Source of the DNA: Gilvimarinus algae
GTDB taxonomy: Bacteria > Pseudomonadota > Gammaproteobacteria > Pseudomonadales > Cellvibrionaceae
Assembly (NCBI RefSeq): GCF_030518215.1
Contig: NZ_JAULRT010000031.1
Location: 1-64,000 of the forward strand
Direction of reading: 5' to 3'
DNA: 64,000 nucleotides
Below, piece by piece: positions 25,865 to 36,090 of this stretch; position 1 is the first letter of the stretch, and each line of letters opens with the position of its first letter. The position numbers and the translations under genes are program-made. Below the pieces are notes generated by a model. It ran no database searches and was not told the origin of the DNA. It was given only the letters and a program-made list of their open reading frames with translations.

Positions 25865-27340
25865 ATGCAACGTTTGAACAACAACACTGTGCAGATGCTG
25901 GCCGATGTGGCCAGCCTGCCGGCTTACGAGCGCGACGCGCAACAGGCAGGCATCCTGCATCTGGGTATCGGAGCCTTTCACCGTGCCCACCAGGCCTGGT
26001 ACACCGAAGCGCTGCTGAACAAGGGCGCACAGAACTGGCAAATAATCGGCGCCAGCCTGCGCTCTGCCACGGTCAAAGATCAGCTGGCTGGGCAGGATGG
26101 TCTCTATACCATCGTCGAGCGCGGACCCGATGGTGAAAAATTTCAGGTGGTCGGTGCCGTGAAAGACGTACTGGTGGGGCCGCAGGCGCCCGCTACGCTG
26201 CTTGAGGCGATGAGCCATCCCGCGATTAAAATTGTCTCGTTGACGGTGACGGAAAAAGGTTATTGCCACGATCCGGCCAGCGGCAACCTCAATGCTTCGC
26301 ACCCCGATATTGTCCACGACCTGGCCAACCCCGAGACACCACGCTCCGCCATTGGCTATATCGTCAGCGCGCTCAATGTTCGACGCTTGGCGGGTACCCA
26401 GAGCTTTACCGTGCTCAGTTGCGACAACCTGCCCAACAATGGCGAGGTATTGGAAAAGGTCGTGCTGCAATACGCCGATAAACTCGATGGCGACTTGGCC
26501 GCCTGGATTCGCGCTAACACGACTTTTCCCTGCACTATGATTGATCGCATTGTGCCGGCCACCACCGATACCGATCGCCAGGAGCTTGAGGGCAAGCTCG
26601 GTTTGCGCGATGAGGGTATGGTGCTGGCCGAGCCTTTCAGTCAGTGGGTGATTGAAGACAAGTTCTGCTCCGATAGACCCGCCTGGGAAGACGTGGGTGC
26701 CTTGTTGGTGGATGATGTCCACGCCTATGAAATCATGAAGCTGCGCCTTCTCAACGGCAGCCACTCACTGCTCGCCTACACCGGTTATCTGGCCGGGTTT
26801 GACTACGTCAGCGAAGTGATGCGCGAGCCGGTGCTGGCCAAGCTTTGCCAGGTGTTTATGGATCGCGAAGTCGGTCAGACGGTGCAGGTGCCGGCGGGTT
26901 TTGATATGGAAGAGTATAAAGTACAGCTGCGCGAGCGCTTTTCCAATCCAGGTCTCAAGCACCGCACCTGGCAAATTGCCATGGACGGTTCGCAAAAGAT
27001 TCCCCAGCGCTGGCTGCAGACTCTCCAGGCTCAGTTAGAGGGCGAGGGTAATATCGACCTCTTGTGTCTGGCCCTGGCCGCCTGGATTCGCTACGTCGGT
27101 GGCACGGATGAAAAAGGTCAGAGCATTGATGTCCAGGATCCTCTTGCGGCCGAGCTTCGCTCGCTGTGCGAGGAGCATCACAATGACCCGGTCGCCAGGG
27201 TCAATGCAGTCTTGTCAGTGGAAGCGGTTTTCCCGCCGGCTATTGCCAACAGTGAATCGGTGCGCGCGATCACCGCCGACTGGCTGACACGGATTCAAAA
27301 CCAGGGTGTGTTGGCGGCGGTGAAGGCGGTGCTGTCATGA
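25865..27340 (+). CDS. Tagaturonate/fructuronate reductase (mannitol dehydrogenase family)
   Basis: The start at ATG 25865 follows AAAGGA; an earlier ATG directly after the uxaC stop has no ribosome site. The 491-residue protein has the NAD-binding LHLGIGAFHRAHQAWY, the middle SCDNLPNNGEVL and the catalytic-domain KLRLLNGSHSLLAY of the polyol-specific long-chain dehydrogenases. UxaB and UxuB both belong here. The sequence feels closer to UxuB/mannitol dehydrogenase. The only downstream dehydratase in the window is altronate dehydratase (uxaA), which would need altronate from tagaturonate. Which substrate it uses therefore cannot be settled by eye. It overlaps the pectinesterase by four bases. 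Confidence 0.88.
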   Translation: MQRLNNNTVQMLADVASLPAYERDAQQAGILHLGIGAFHRAHQAWYTEALLNKGAQNWQIIGASLRSATVKDQLAGQDGLYTIVERGPDGEKFQVVGAVKDVLVGPQAPATLLEAMSHPAIKIVSLTVTEKGYCHDPASGNLNASHPDIVHDLANPETPRSAIGYIVSALNVRRLAGTQSFTVLSCDNLPNNGEVLEKVVLQYADKLDGDLAAWIRANTTFPCTMIDRIVPATTDTDRQELEGKLGLRDEGMVLAEPFSQWVIEDKFCSDRPAWEDVGALLVDDVHAYEIMKLRLLNGSHSLLAYTGYLAGFDYVSEVMREPVLAKLCQVFMDREVGQTVQVPAGFDMEEYKVQLRERFSNPGLKHRTWQIAMDGSQKIPQRWLQTLQAQLEGEGNIDLLCLALAAWIRYVGGTDEKGQSIDVQDPLAAELRSLCEEHHNDPVARVNAVLSVEAVFPPAIANSESVRAITADWLTRIQNQGVLAAVKAVLS

Positions 27341-28470
27341 TAAGCCGGGCGCGCATGGCTCATTTGTTCGGCGCAAAGGCGTTGGTGCTGGCGCTGTGTT
27401 GCGCTGTGGCCAGCGCCTATGGCGAGCAAGCGGTTTATCAGGCGCTGGTTGCGCCAGCGGGCAGCGAGCTAGTCGCACAGTATCCGGCGTTGCCGCGCTA
27501 TGGCTCTGTTAATGGTGCCTTGAAGGCTGGCCACCTGCGCATCGCGATTGCCCCAGGCGAGTACTATGAAAAGCTCACCATTGAGCGCGACGCGGTGGTG
27601 TTGACCGGCATTGGCGAGATGCGGCCACGCATCACCTTTGATGCCTACGCCAGTATGGCCGGTGTCTATCATCGTGATGATTGGGGCACCCCCGGTTCGG
27701 CGACGCTGACCGTTAACGCGGTGGGCGTCCAGTTGCACAATCTGCACATCGTCAACAGCTTCGACTTTCTGAGCAACGATGCCCGCGATAGCGAAGACCC
27801 GGCCCGGGTCCGTCACGCGCAGGCGGTGGCACTGTTGCTGGATAAAGACAGTGACCGTACGCTGATCACCGACAGCGTTATTGAGGGGTACCAGGACACG
27901 CTCTTTGCCGACGGTGGCCGCAGCTACATCAAAAACAGTCGTATCAGTGGCAATGTGGATTTCATCTTCGGCGATGGCCTGGTTGTTTTAGATCAATGCC
28001 GAATTGTCTCTCTCGCGCGCGCAAAAGACTTTGAGCCGGGTGAGGTGCAGGGGCACATTAGCGCGCCTTCAACTCATATTGGGCAGCCCTATGGCCTAGT
28101 GTTTATCAACGCCCGGCTTGAGCGCGAGGCGGGTGTGCCGCAAAACAGCGTTTCTCTGGGCAGGCCCTGGCATCCGACCACCACCTTCGCCGATGGCCGC
28201 TACGCTGACCCGGACGCTATTGGCTCGGCTATTTATATCGATAGCTGGATGGATGCGCACATCCGTCAAGAGGGCTGGGCAAGCATGAGAGGTACCGCCC
28301 GGGACGGCACCAAATCGCGGGTATTCACGCCGCAAGAATCCCGCTTTTACGAGGTGGGCTCGACGGGGCCGGGCGCTGCGACTGATGAGGCGCGCCCGAC
28401 TCTGCCGGAGACTGAGCTGAAAACGCTGCAAAAATTTATCGGTCAGCTTAGAGGCGAGTTTGGTCTTTAA
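27337..28470 (+). CDS. Pectin methylesterase (CE8)
   Basis: The 377-residue exported enzyme has a signal peptide (GAKALVLALCCAVASAYG). Right-handed beta-helix CE8 motifs are QAVAL (Q162), GYQD (D187), NVDFIFG (D208) and LGRPW (R276); these are the two catalytic aspartates and the substrate arginine. It removes methyl esters from homogalacturonan so that GH28 and lyases can act. It overlaps the reductase gene by four bases (ATGA), an unusual fusion of an extracellular pectinase into the intracellular uronate operon. Confidence 0.92.
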   Translation: MISRARMAHLFGAKALVLALCCAVASAYGEQAVYQALVAPAGSELVAQYPALPRYGSVNGALKAGHLRIAIAPGEYYEKLTIERDAVVLTGIGEMRPRITFDAYASMAGVYHRDDWGTPGSATLTVNAVGVQLHNLHIVNSFDFLSNDARDSEDPARVRHAQAVALLLDKDSDRTLITDSVIEGYQDTLFADGGRSYIKNSRISGNVDFIFGDGLVVLDQCRIVSLARAKDFEPGEVQGHISAPSTHIGQPYGLVFINARLEREAGVPQNSVSLGRPWHPTTTFADGRYADPDAIGSAIYIDSWMDAHIRQEGWASMRGTARDGTKSRVFTPQESRFYEVGSTGPGAATDEARPTLPETELKTLQKFIGQLRGEFGL

Positions 28471-28592
28471 TGTGAGTCGAGATCGGAAAATAGCCGGTAA
28501 CTCCGGCTATGCTTTGTGCCGCAAATCGCGTGATCCTATGCCCCGTTTCCTATACTCCAATGATCACTCGTCTTTGAATGCAGGAGTCAGTT

Positions 28593-28829
28593 ATGGAACC
28601 TCCCGTACATCCGCTGTCCGCACTTTTTGATCAATTGGGGCTTCCGAGCTCTGCGCCTCAGATTGAAGCGTTTATCGCCAGCCACAGGCCTTTGGCTGCG
28701 GACATCTCCCTCGCCGATGCAGCTTTTTGGGAGGACAGTCAGCGCCGCTTTTTGCAGCAGGCTATCAATGATGATGCCGACTGGGCCGAGGTGGTGGATG
28801 AGTTGGACGCGCTTTTGCGCTATGAGTGA
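28593..28829 (+). CDS. DUF2789 family small protein
   Basis: The start is ATG 28593, six bases after CAGGAG; an ATG at 28578 lacks a site. The 78-residue acidic protein (MEPPVHPLSALFDQLGLPSS ... WAEVVDELDALLR) resembles the DUF2789 family found in Pseudomonas and relatives. Function is unknown. It stands alone between the uxaC operon and the TonB-like gene. Confidence 0.72.
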   Translation: MEPPVHPLSALFDQLGLPSSAPQIEAFIASHRPLAADISLADAAFWEDSQRRFLQQAINDDADWAEVVDELDALLRYE

Positions 28830-28990
28830 GCGTCGCACGGCGAAATAACCACCCGCCTGATTGCGGATCGTTTTTATTGCCAAAAAGACTTTGCGCGCCA
28901 GGGCGGGCTTACCTATGGTTGGTGTGTAAGTGAAAATTATTTGCAACGCTGCCGCTGGGGTTTCCCGTGGCCGCCAAGAGGTAATGGATT

Positions 28991-29614
28991 ATGACTGCAC
29001 ATCAAGCGATTGCCGCTCGTCTTACCGCTGTCCCCCTTGGTCTTGCGACTACCTTTTTCCTGCTGATGCTCATGGCCTCCTTAATTCAAACCGACTTTGT
29101 GATTGAGGCGCCGCCGCCTCCCACGCCCATTGCCGATGTCGTAATGCCTAAGCTTGAGATCGCGCCTCCGATTCCGAAGCTCGAGCGTCCGGACAAACCT
29201 CTGGATGAGCCCGATACCCCCTTAGTAGATCCAAAGGTTCAGGTGGAGATAACGGACCCCGTAGGGCCGGGTTTCACGCCTCCAAAGATAGATATTGCCT
29301 CGAGGAAGCTCAGTGTTACCCAGGCGGGCGATTATCTGCCGATTGTTAAAGTCGCGCCCCAGTATCCGCGCCGGGCACTGACGCGCGGGCTTGAGGGTGA
29401 GGTGGTCGTCTCTTTTACCGTCACCACCGCCGGCAGTACCCGTGATATACAGGTGGTGAGCGCGGTCGCGGCCGATGGCTCTCCCACCAGCGTGTTCAAC
29501 CGCGCCGCGATCAAGGCCGCGGAGGGTTTTAAGTACAAGCCCCGGATCGAGGCCGGGGTTGTCCAAGAAGTTCATGGCGTACAAAACCGCTTTATCTTTG
29601 AGTTGAACCAGTAA
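28991..29614 (+). CDS. TonB-like energy transducer
   Basis: A 207-residue protein with an N-terminal membrane anchor (LTAVPLGLATTFFLLMLMAS), a proline and acid-rich periplasmic linker (about 38-100) and a TonB C-terminal domain (APQYPRRALTRGLEGEVVVSF, ending FKYKPRIEAGVV). It would carry proton-motive energy to outer-membrane receptors. No exbB/exbD lies beside it. It sits 270 bases ahead of the giant secreted protein, and two TonB-dependent receptors occur in the window. Confidence 0.88.
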   Translation: MTAHQAIAARLTAVPLGLATTFFLLMLMASLIQTDFVIEAPPPPTPIADVVMPKLEIAPPIPKLERPDKPLDEPDTPLVDPKVQVEITDPVGPGFTPPKIDIASRKLSVTQAGDYLPIVKVAPQYPRRALTRGLEGEVVVSFTVTTAGSTRDIQVVSAVAADGSPTSVFNRAAIKAAEGFKYKPRIEAGVVQEVHGVQNRFIFELNQ

Positions 29615-29635
29615 GCCCCAGGCTTGTGCGGCGAG

Positions 29636-29666
29636 GCGTCGGCAGATGGCTGCCGGCGCTTTTTTG
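29636..29666 (+). terminator. Terminator after the TonB-like gene
   Basis: GCGTCGGCAG-ATGG-CTGCCGGCGC pairs with one wobble and is followed by six T. Confidence 0.88.
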
Positions 29667-29882
29667 TTGCGCCCGCCAGTCTTCGCTCGCACCACCGTTT
29701 ATCACCTTGTGAGAATCCTGCACCATTGTGGAGGATTTTCCGTTCCTGCTCGTCCTAGATCCCATGGCCGAACCTCACATGGGTTCGCTCAGGGGGCCTC
29801 AAGAGAGACTCCTTAAATAATAAAACGCCAGCGCTTGGCCACGGGCGTCATAGACAGTGCGCTGATAGATCGGAGAAGCCAA

Positions 29883-32800
29883 ATGAGTCTTGTCGCATGT
29901 TTACCTTCTTTTAACCGGCGGTGGAGCCGCTATTTGGGCGCGGCTGCCCTGGCAGCCGCCTCGGTGTTCGGGGCGTCGTTATCGACGGCGCAGACCGTGC
30001 CGGATGAAGCAGACTTTCAGCGCGAAGTGGTCGCTGAAGGGCTGGATCTGCCGATGGAGTTTGAGATTTCAGACGACGGCCGGGTCTTTATCGCCAGCAA
30101 GTGTGGCGCCGTCTATGCCTGGGATCTGGATACCGGCACGCCATCGCAGGTGTCCACTGTCCCCAATGTGCGCTGCGTGTTTGAAGACGGCCTGCTGAGC
30201 GTGGCGCTGGACCCGAATTTCACGCAAAACAGCTACATCTATTTTCAGTACACCTCGCCCGGCAGCCTTACCCGGGTGTCGCGCTTTCGGGTAAACCCCG
30301 ATAACACCCTGGATACAGGTTCCGAATCCATCTTGCTGCAGTGGACCACGGGCGATGAAGCCCACGGCCATATGGGCGGTTCTCTGCAGTTTGATACCCA
30401 GGGCAATCTGCTGATCACCACCGGCGATAACAAGGCCGCCGGTGGTTACTTTCAGCCGTCGGCTCAGGGGACGTCCGGCAACACCAACGATTTGCGTGGC
30501 AAGATCCTGCGCATCACGCCCACCGAAGACGGCGGCTATACCATTCCGCCGGGCAACTTGTTCGCGGGTGATGCCCTGCACCGGCCTGAAATTTACGGTA
30601 TGGGGTTTCGCAACCCCTTCCGCCTGAATATCGACCCGGCTACCAACTGCCTGTACGTCGGCGATATTGGTCCCGATGCCTCCACCGACAGCGCCGAGGG
30701 ACCGGGCGGGCTGGATGAGATCAACGAGATGTGCAGCGCCGGTAACTACGGCTGGCCCTGGATCATCGGCTATAACCAGCCCTACGCGGGCTTTGATCCG
30801 AACAACATCGTCAACAACGCCTCAGACAATACCGGCGCCACGAACCTGCCGGACTCGGTGGGTGCGATCTGGACCATTCGCCACCAGGCGACTATGGCCG
30901 GTCCGGTGTATCGCGTTGACGAGAGCATCGACAACCCCTTTAAGCTGCCCGCTTATTACAACGGCAAGCTGATTTTCTGGGACTTTAACAGCAGCCGTTT
31001 CAGCACCATTGATCTGGCCTCGCCAGACTCGCCCCCGGTAGCCGAGCCCTTTCCCATCAATACTCAGGGTTTCCAAGGCGCTATCGATGTCGAGTTGGAC
31101 CCGCGCACGCATCAGTTGTATGTCCTGCAGTGGGGTTCTGGCTGCTGTGATAAAGAGCCCTATGGCGGTGGCGCGCTCTACCGTTTTGACTATGTGGGCA
31201 ATCGGGATCAGGGCACCAATGTTGCTCTGAGCGGTTTCGCTACGGCAAGCTCTGATGTGGCCGGTAACCTGGCAGCCTACGCCATCGATGGGGATCCGAC
31301 CACTCGCTGGGAGAGTGAAGCTTCCGATCCGCAGACTCTGACCGTTGAGCTGGCTGAGTCCACGCCCATTGGTTCGATTTCCATTCTTTGGGAAGGTGCC
31401 TATAGCTCACGCTATTTGATTGAAGGCTCAAACGACGGCCAGAGTTGGACGCCGCTCGCCGAAGAGTTAGCGGGTTCGGGTGGTACCCGTTTGCACATCA
31501 TCGACTCCGCCGAGAGCTACCGCTTTGTGCGGCTCACCGGCACCGAGCGGGGCACGGGCTATGGCCACTCGATTTTTGAGTTTGAAGTCTACGCCGGTGA
31601 GAATGACGAGCCGGAGGAGCTGACCGAGTACGCCTATCTGAATATGCCGCGCACCCTGGATGCCAACTTTACCGGCGTGCCTCAATTGCTGTCGCAAACC
31701 GGTGCCTTTACCGATACCGCCAACCTGGTGCCCAGTGAGAACCTGATTCCGTTTGAGCCCAACAGCAAGCTCTGGTCGGACCGGGCGTTAAAAGCCCGCT
31801 GGCTGTCAGTGCCCGCCGAGCGGCAGATCAACTGGCATGAAACGGACAACTGGACCTACCCACAAGGCACGGTGGCCGTGAAGCACTTCGAGCTGCCCCT
31901 GGTCGGCGACGGCCCGGGCCTGACCAAGCGTCTGGAGACCCGCTTTATTGTGATGCAGGCCAACGGCCGCGCCTATGGCGTGACCTACAAGTGGCGCGAG
32001 GACAACAGCGATGCCGAACTGCTGACCGCTGGCCTGTTGGAAGACATAGTCGTGACTCGCGAGGACGGCAGCAGCTGGACGCAGACCTGGGCTTATCCGA
32101 GCCCCACCGAGTGTATCGACTGCCACAACGCCAACTCGTCGCAGATTCTGGGCTTGTCCACCCGCCAGTTGAATGGCGAGTTTAACTATCCGGGGTCAGG
32201 CAGTGAAAACCAATTGGTGCACTGGAATAACCTCGGGCTGTTTAACCCCGGCTTTGACAACGCGCAAGTGGGCAGCTTTGACAAAATGGTGGCCATTACC
32301 GACACCAGTGCCTCGCTGCAAGAACGGGTGAAATCTTACCTGGATACCAACTGCGCCCACTGCCACGGTACAGGCAATGGCGGCTCACAGTGGGATGCTC
32401 GCTACAACACGCCTCTGGCAGAGATGCGTGTGGTGGGCGAGGCCACCACGGGTATTCGCAACTACCTGAATTACTACGGCATCGAAAACGCCGAGGTGGT
32501 CACCCCAGGCGCACCCCACGAGTCGATTCTCTACATCCGCGACAAGAGTGAAAACCCGGACGATCGCATGCCACCCATCGGCCGCGCGCTGGAGCACCCG
32601 GAGTATATCGCGGTGCTGGAGCAGTGGATCGACAGCCTCGACGGTCCCGTCGACCCGGATCCGGTGCTGGTCAGTGCCAATGCCAGTGCCTCAGCCAGCA
32701 CGGTAGAGGGTGAGTATGTGGCCGACTTTGCCACCGATGGCGACCCCAACACCCGCTGGTCCAGTGCCTTTGAAGACCCGCAGACACTGACGGTGGATTT

Positions 32801-35800
32801 GCAGGAGGTCTATGGCGTAGAGCGCATCGTTCTCAACTGGGAGGCCGCCTACGGCAGCGCCTATGTGATTGAGGGCTCGCTCGATGGCCAGAGCTGGGAA
32901 GTGGTCTACAGCCAAACCGCAGGCAGCGGTGGTGTGGAAACCCTGGACAACCTCTCGGGCAACTACCGCTACCTGCGCCTGACCGGTACCGAACGTGGCA
33001 CCGAATGGGGTTACTCGCTGTGGGAGTTTGAAGTCTATGGTGGTGATCCGGCGCCCGCGGCAACCTTGGCGATCGACTCGCCCGCGGTTGGCCAGGTGTA
33101 CGCCGGTAACACGGCCGTGAGCTTGGCAGTGTCCGTCTCCGATAGTGGTTGGTTTAGCGGCGGCGCAGGCTATCGCTATCAACTCGATGGCGGCACCAGC
33201 GTCTCTGTTACGAACGCCAGCGCAGTCAACCTCGGTGTGCTGCCGGCGGGTACGCATCAGTTGCAGGTGCAGTTGGTGGGCGCCACAGGCAATGCGGTGG
33301 GCGATGCCCAAACGGTCAGCTTTAGCGTGCAGGCACCGGCGCAGGCTGAACTGGTATCCGAAGGTAAATCGGTCACTGTGTCCAGCGTGGAGGGCGATTA
33401 CGTCGGCGCGCTGGCCGTGGATGGCGACCCGACCACCCGCTGGTCAAGCGAGTTTGAAGATCCGCAATCGATCGAGGTGGATCTGGGCGAAGCCTACAAC
33501 CTCGATCGTATCGAACTTCTGTGGGAAACCGCTCACGCCAGCGCTTACGTGATTGAGGGCTCCGCTACTGGCAGCAGCTGGACCGAACTGGTAAATGTGA
33601 CTGCCAGCACCGGCGGGGAAGAAGTGCACGCAGGGCTGGCTGGCAGCTACCGTTACATTCGCTTAACCGGTACCGCCCGCGCTACCGAGTGGGGTTACTC
33701 ACTGTTTGAACTGCAGGTGTGGGGCAGCTCGGGTGAGGTCGTGCCTGGTCTGACCATCACATCGCCGCTTGCCGGCCAGCAGTTCACCGAGGGCGATAGC
33801 ATCGGTGTGACCGCCAGCGCTTCCGATGGCAGCTGGTTCAGTGCCGGCAGAGGTATGCTGGTCAGTGTTGACGGCGGGGCGGCCAATTTTGTTGCCGGCG
33901 CCACCACCAGCCTTGGCGCCCTGCCCGTGGGCAACCACAGCATTAACGTGCAGCTGGCCGATGCCTCCGGTAATGCGGTGGGCGCGATGAGCAGTGTCAA
34001 TGTTGAGGTCAATGAGCGCACGACCAACGAGGCCGAGCTATTATCACTGAATAAAGTCGTCACCACCTCGGAAATTGAGGGTGACTTTATTGGCGCCAAT
34101 GCGGTAGATGGTGATCTTGGCACCCGCTGGAGCAGTGCTCACGGCGAAGACAACCACTATCTACAGATTGATCTCGGTGCCAGCTACAGCATCGGCCGCG
34201 TGGAGCTGGAGTGGGAAGCCGCTTATGCCACGGGTTATCGCATCGAGGTATCTGACGATCAAGACGCCTGGAGCGAGGTGTACAGCACCAGCAGCGGCGA
34301 CGGCGGCATGGATGCGGTTGATGTCTCTGCCAGTGGTCGCTATGTCCGCCTCACCGGTACCGCTCGTGCCACTCCTTATGGTTATTCTCTGTGGGAGATG
34401 CGGGTCTACGGTGAAGGGGAGGTGACCCCCGGTGCCGACATCAGCATCGTCTCACCGGCCGATGGCGCCAGCTTTGATGAAGGCCAGGCCGTGAGCTTCT
34501 CCGTCGCCATCAGCGATGCCGATTGGTTTACCGACGGCGGCAGCTATCGCTACACCCTCGATGGCAATGCGCCGGTCGAGCGCACCAATGGTGCGGCCGT
34601 ATCGCTCGGCGCATTGAGTGTTGGCAGTCACACCCTTGAGGTGTCCCTGTCGAGCGGTGGCAGCGAAGTCGGCGAGAGCGCGAGCATCACTTTCTATGTC
34701 AGCGGTGGCGACACACCCGTGACGCCCAGCCCTGCACAGCTGAGCCCGGTGCTCGCCACAGCTTCGTCGGAGCAGGGCGGCAACCTCGCCAGCTACACCA
34801 TCGACGGTATTTATAACTCGCGCTGGGAAAGTGAGTCCGCAGACCCGCAGACCCTTGAGCTGGATATGGGCGAGAGTGTCTACCTGACCCGTGTGCGCCT
34901 GGATTGGGAGGCGGCCTACGCTCGTGCCTACCGGCTGGAAGTGTCGGCCGATGGCGACGACTGGACGCCCATCTACAGCGAAAGCAGTGGCGATGGTGGT
35001 ATTGACGATATCGCCCTGAACGGTGAGCAGGGGCGCTACCTGCGCGTCTACGGCACCGAACGGGCCACCGGCTACGGCTACTCGCTGTTTGAGGTGGAAG
35101 TGTTCGGTTTGCCGGCCGATCCTTCGCTGGCGCTCATCAATGTGCAGAGCCCCGCCAACGGAGCGAGCATTGCCGAGAGTGACGAGGTGATTCTATCGGT
35201 GAGCATTAGCGACAGCAGTTGGCTCGCCAGCGGTGGCGCCTATCGCTATCGCCTGGATGGTGGTGCACCGGTCACGGTGAACAGCCTGGCCGATATCAAC
35301 CTTGGCACCCTGCCCACTGGGCGGCACACCCTCGCGGTCACTCTGGTGGACAGCAATGGCGCTGAGGTCAGTGTGCCGCGCACCCACAGCTTCACCGTGA
35401 ACTGTGGCGCCGATTGCCCGAACGTATTGGTGTTCTCCAAAACCTCCGGGTTCCGCCACGGCTCCATTCCGGCCGGGATCGCGATGGTCGAGGCGATCGC
35501 CAATGACTACGGCTACGGCTTTACCGCCAGCGAGGATGCCGCGTTGTTTACCGAGGCCGGCCTCGCCCAGTACGACACCATCGTGTTTATGAACACCACT
35601 GGCGATATCTTTACCGATAGCCAAAAAGCGGCGTTCCGCAGCTACATAGAAAACGGTGGTGGCTATGTGGGCAGCCATTCGGCGGCCGATACCGAGCACA
35701 GCTGGGAGTGGTACACCGATGTGCTCTTGGCCGGCGCTGAGTTTATTCACCACGGCGATGGCATACCCATGGCGCGTGTTGAAATCGAGCAGCAAAGCGA

Positions 35801-36080
35801 TCCGCTGGTGAGCCATATCGGCAGCGAGTGGAATCTGGCCGACGAATGGTACTTCTGGGAGTCGAGCCCCCGCGGTGTGGGGAATGTTCAGGTGCTGGGC
35901 AATCTCGATCGCAGCAGCTACAGCTCCAACTACCCGGTTGAAGATCACCCGGTGATCTTCAAGAACACCGTGGGTAGTGGCCGCGTGTTCTACACCGCTA
36001 TTGGTCATGTGGATGCGAACTTCTCCGACCCGAATATGGTGGAGATGATGCGCAAGGCCATTGAGTGGACGTCTCAGTAA
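29883..36080 (+). CDS. Giant secreted sugar dehydrogenase / c-haem / discoidin / ThuA protein
   Basis: ATG 29883 has CGGAGAAG upstream and gives a signal peptide ending STAQ. The 2,065-residue product is modular. Residues about 40-440 are a PQQ-type glucose/sorbosone dehydrogenase propeller (GDEAHGHMGGSLQFD, YGMGFRNPFRL, GNYGWPWIIG). Five F5/8-type C (discoidin) modules lie near 445-573, 930-1056, 1155-1281, 1385-1511 and 1619-1743. Between the first two is a haem region with CIDCH (744-748), CAHCH (824-828) and a DRMPPIGR that could give the Met ligand. Ig-like linkers (SPANGASI, ALPVGNHS) separate the later modules. The end (1841-2065) is a ThuA domain (VLVFSKTSGFRHGSI, GHVDANFSDPNMVEMM). 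This suggests surface or extracellular oxidation of polysaccharide-bound sugar with electron transfer. The substrate is unknown. Confidence 0.9.
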   Translation: MSLVACLPSFNRRWSRYLGAAALAAASVFGASLSTAQTVPDEADFQREVVAEGLDLPMEFEISDDGRVFIASKCGAVYAWDLDTGTPSQVSTVPNVRCVFEDGLLSVALDPNFTQNSYIYFQYTSPGSLTRVSRFRVNPDNTLDTGSESILLQWTTGDEAHGHMGGSLQFDTQGNLLITTGDNKAAGGYFQPSAQGTSGNTNDLRGKILRITPTEDGGYTIPPGNLFAGDALHRPEIYGMGFRNPFRLNIDPATNCLYVGDIGPDASTDSAEGPGGLDEINEMCSAGNYGWPWIIGYNQPYAGFDPNNIVNNASDNTGATNLPDSVGAIWTIRHQATMAGPVYRVDESIDNPFKLPAYYNGKLIFWDFNSSRFSTIDLASPDSPPVAEPFPINTQGFQGAIDVELDPRTHQLYVLQWGSGCCDKEPYGGGALYRFDYVGNRDQGTNVALSGFATASSDVAGNLAAYAIDGDPTTRWESEASDPQTLTVELAESTPIGSISILWEGAYSSRYLIEGSNDGQSWTPLAEELAGSGGTRLHIIDSAESYRFVRLTGTERGTGYGHSIFEFEVYAGENDEPEELTEYAYLNMPRTLDANFTGVPQLLSQTGAFTDTANLVPSENLIPFEPNSKLWSDRALKARWLSVPAERQINWHETDNWTYPQGTVAVKHFELPLVGDGPGLTKRLETRFIVMQANGRAYGVTYKWREDNSDAELLTAGLLEDIVVTREDGSSWTQTWAYPSPTECIDCHNANSSQILGLSTRQLNGEFNYPGSGSENQLVHWNNLGLFNPGFDNAQVGSFDKMVAITDTSASLQERVKSYLDTNCAHCHGTGNGGSQWDARYNTPLAEMRVVGEATTGIRNYLNYYGIENAEVVTPGAPHESILYIRDKSENPDDRMPPIGRALEHPEYIAVLEQWIDSLDGPVDPDPVLVSANASASASTVEGEYVADFATDGDPNTRWSSAFEDPQTLTVDLQEVYGVERIVLNWEAAYGSAYVIEGSLDGQSWEVVYSQTAGSGGVETLDNLSGNYRYLRLTGTERGTEWGYSLWEFEVYGGDPAPAATLAIDSPAVGQVYAGNTAVSLAVSVSDSGWFSGGAGYRYQLDGGTSVSVTNASAVNLGVLPAGTHQLQVQLVGATGNAVGDAQTVSFSVQAPAQAELVSEGKSVTVSSVEGDYVGALAVDGDPTTRWSSEFEDPQSIEVDLGEAYNLDRIELLWETAHASAYVIEGSATGSSWTELVNVTASTGGEEVHAGLAGSYRYIRLTGTARATEWGYSLFELQVWGSSGEVVPGLTITSPLAGQQFTEGDSIGVTASASDGSWFSAGRGMLVSVDGGAANFVAGATTSLGALPVGNHSINVQLADASGNAVGAMSSVNVEVNERTTNEAELLSLNKVVTTSEIEGDFIGANAVDGDLGTRWSSAHGEDNHYLQIDLGASYSIGRVELEWEAAYATGYRIEVSDDQDAWSEVYSTSSGDGGMDAVDVSASGRYVRLTGTARATPYGYSLWEMRVYGEGEVTPGADISIVSPADGASFDEGQAVSFSVAISDADWFTDGGSYRYTLDGNAPVERTNGAAVSLGALSVGSHTLEVSLSSGGSEVGESASITFYVSGGDTPVTPSPAQLSPVLATASSEQGGNLASYTIDGIYNSRWESESADPQTLELDMGESVYLTRVRLDWEAAYARAYRLEVSADGDDWTPIYSESSGDGGIDDIALNGEQGRYLRVYGTERATGYGYSLFEVEVFGLPADPSLALINVQSPANGASIAESDEVILSVSISDSSWLASGGAYRYRLDGGAPVTVNSLADINLGTLPTGRHTLAVTLVDSNGAEVSVPRTHSFTVNCGADCPNVLVFSKTSGFRHGSIPAGIAMVEAIANDYGYGFTASEDAALFTEAGLAQYDTIVFMNTTGDIFTDSQKAAFRSYIENGGGYVGSHSAADTEHSWEWYTDVLLAGAEFIHHGDGIPMARVEIEQQSDPLVSHIGSEWNLADEWYFWESSPRGVGNVQVLGNLDRSSYSSNYPVEDHPVIFKNTVGSGRVFYTAIGHVDANFSDPNMVEMMRKAIEWTSQ

Positions 36081-36090
36081 AACCTATCGC

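Noticed and set aside
25352-26764. A 470-codon open frame on the minus strand opposite uxaC and the reductase
   Set aside because: It spans two clear genes on the opposite strand, and no domain is recognisable.
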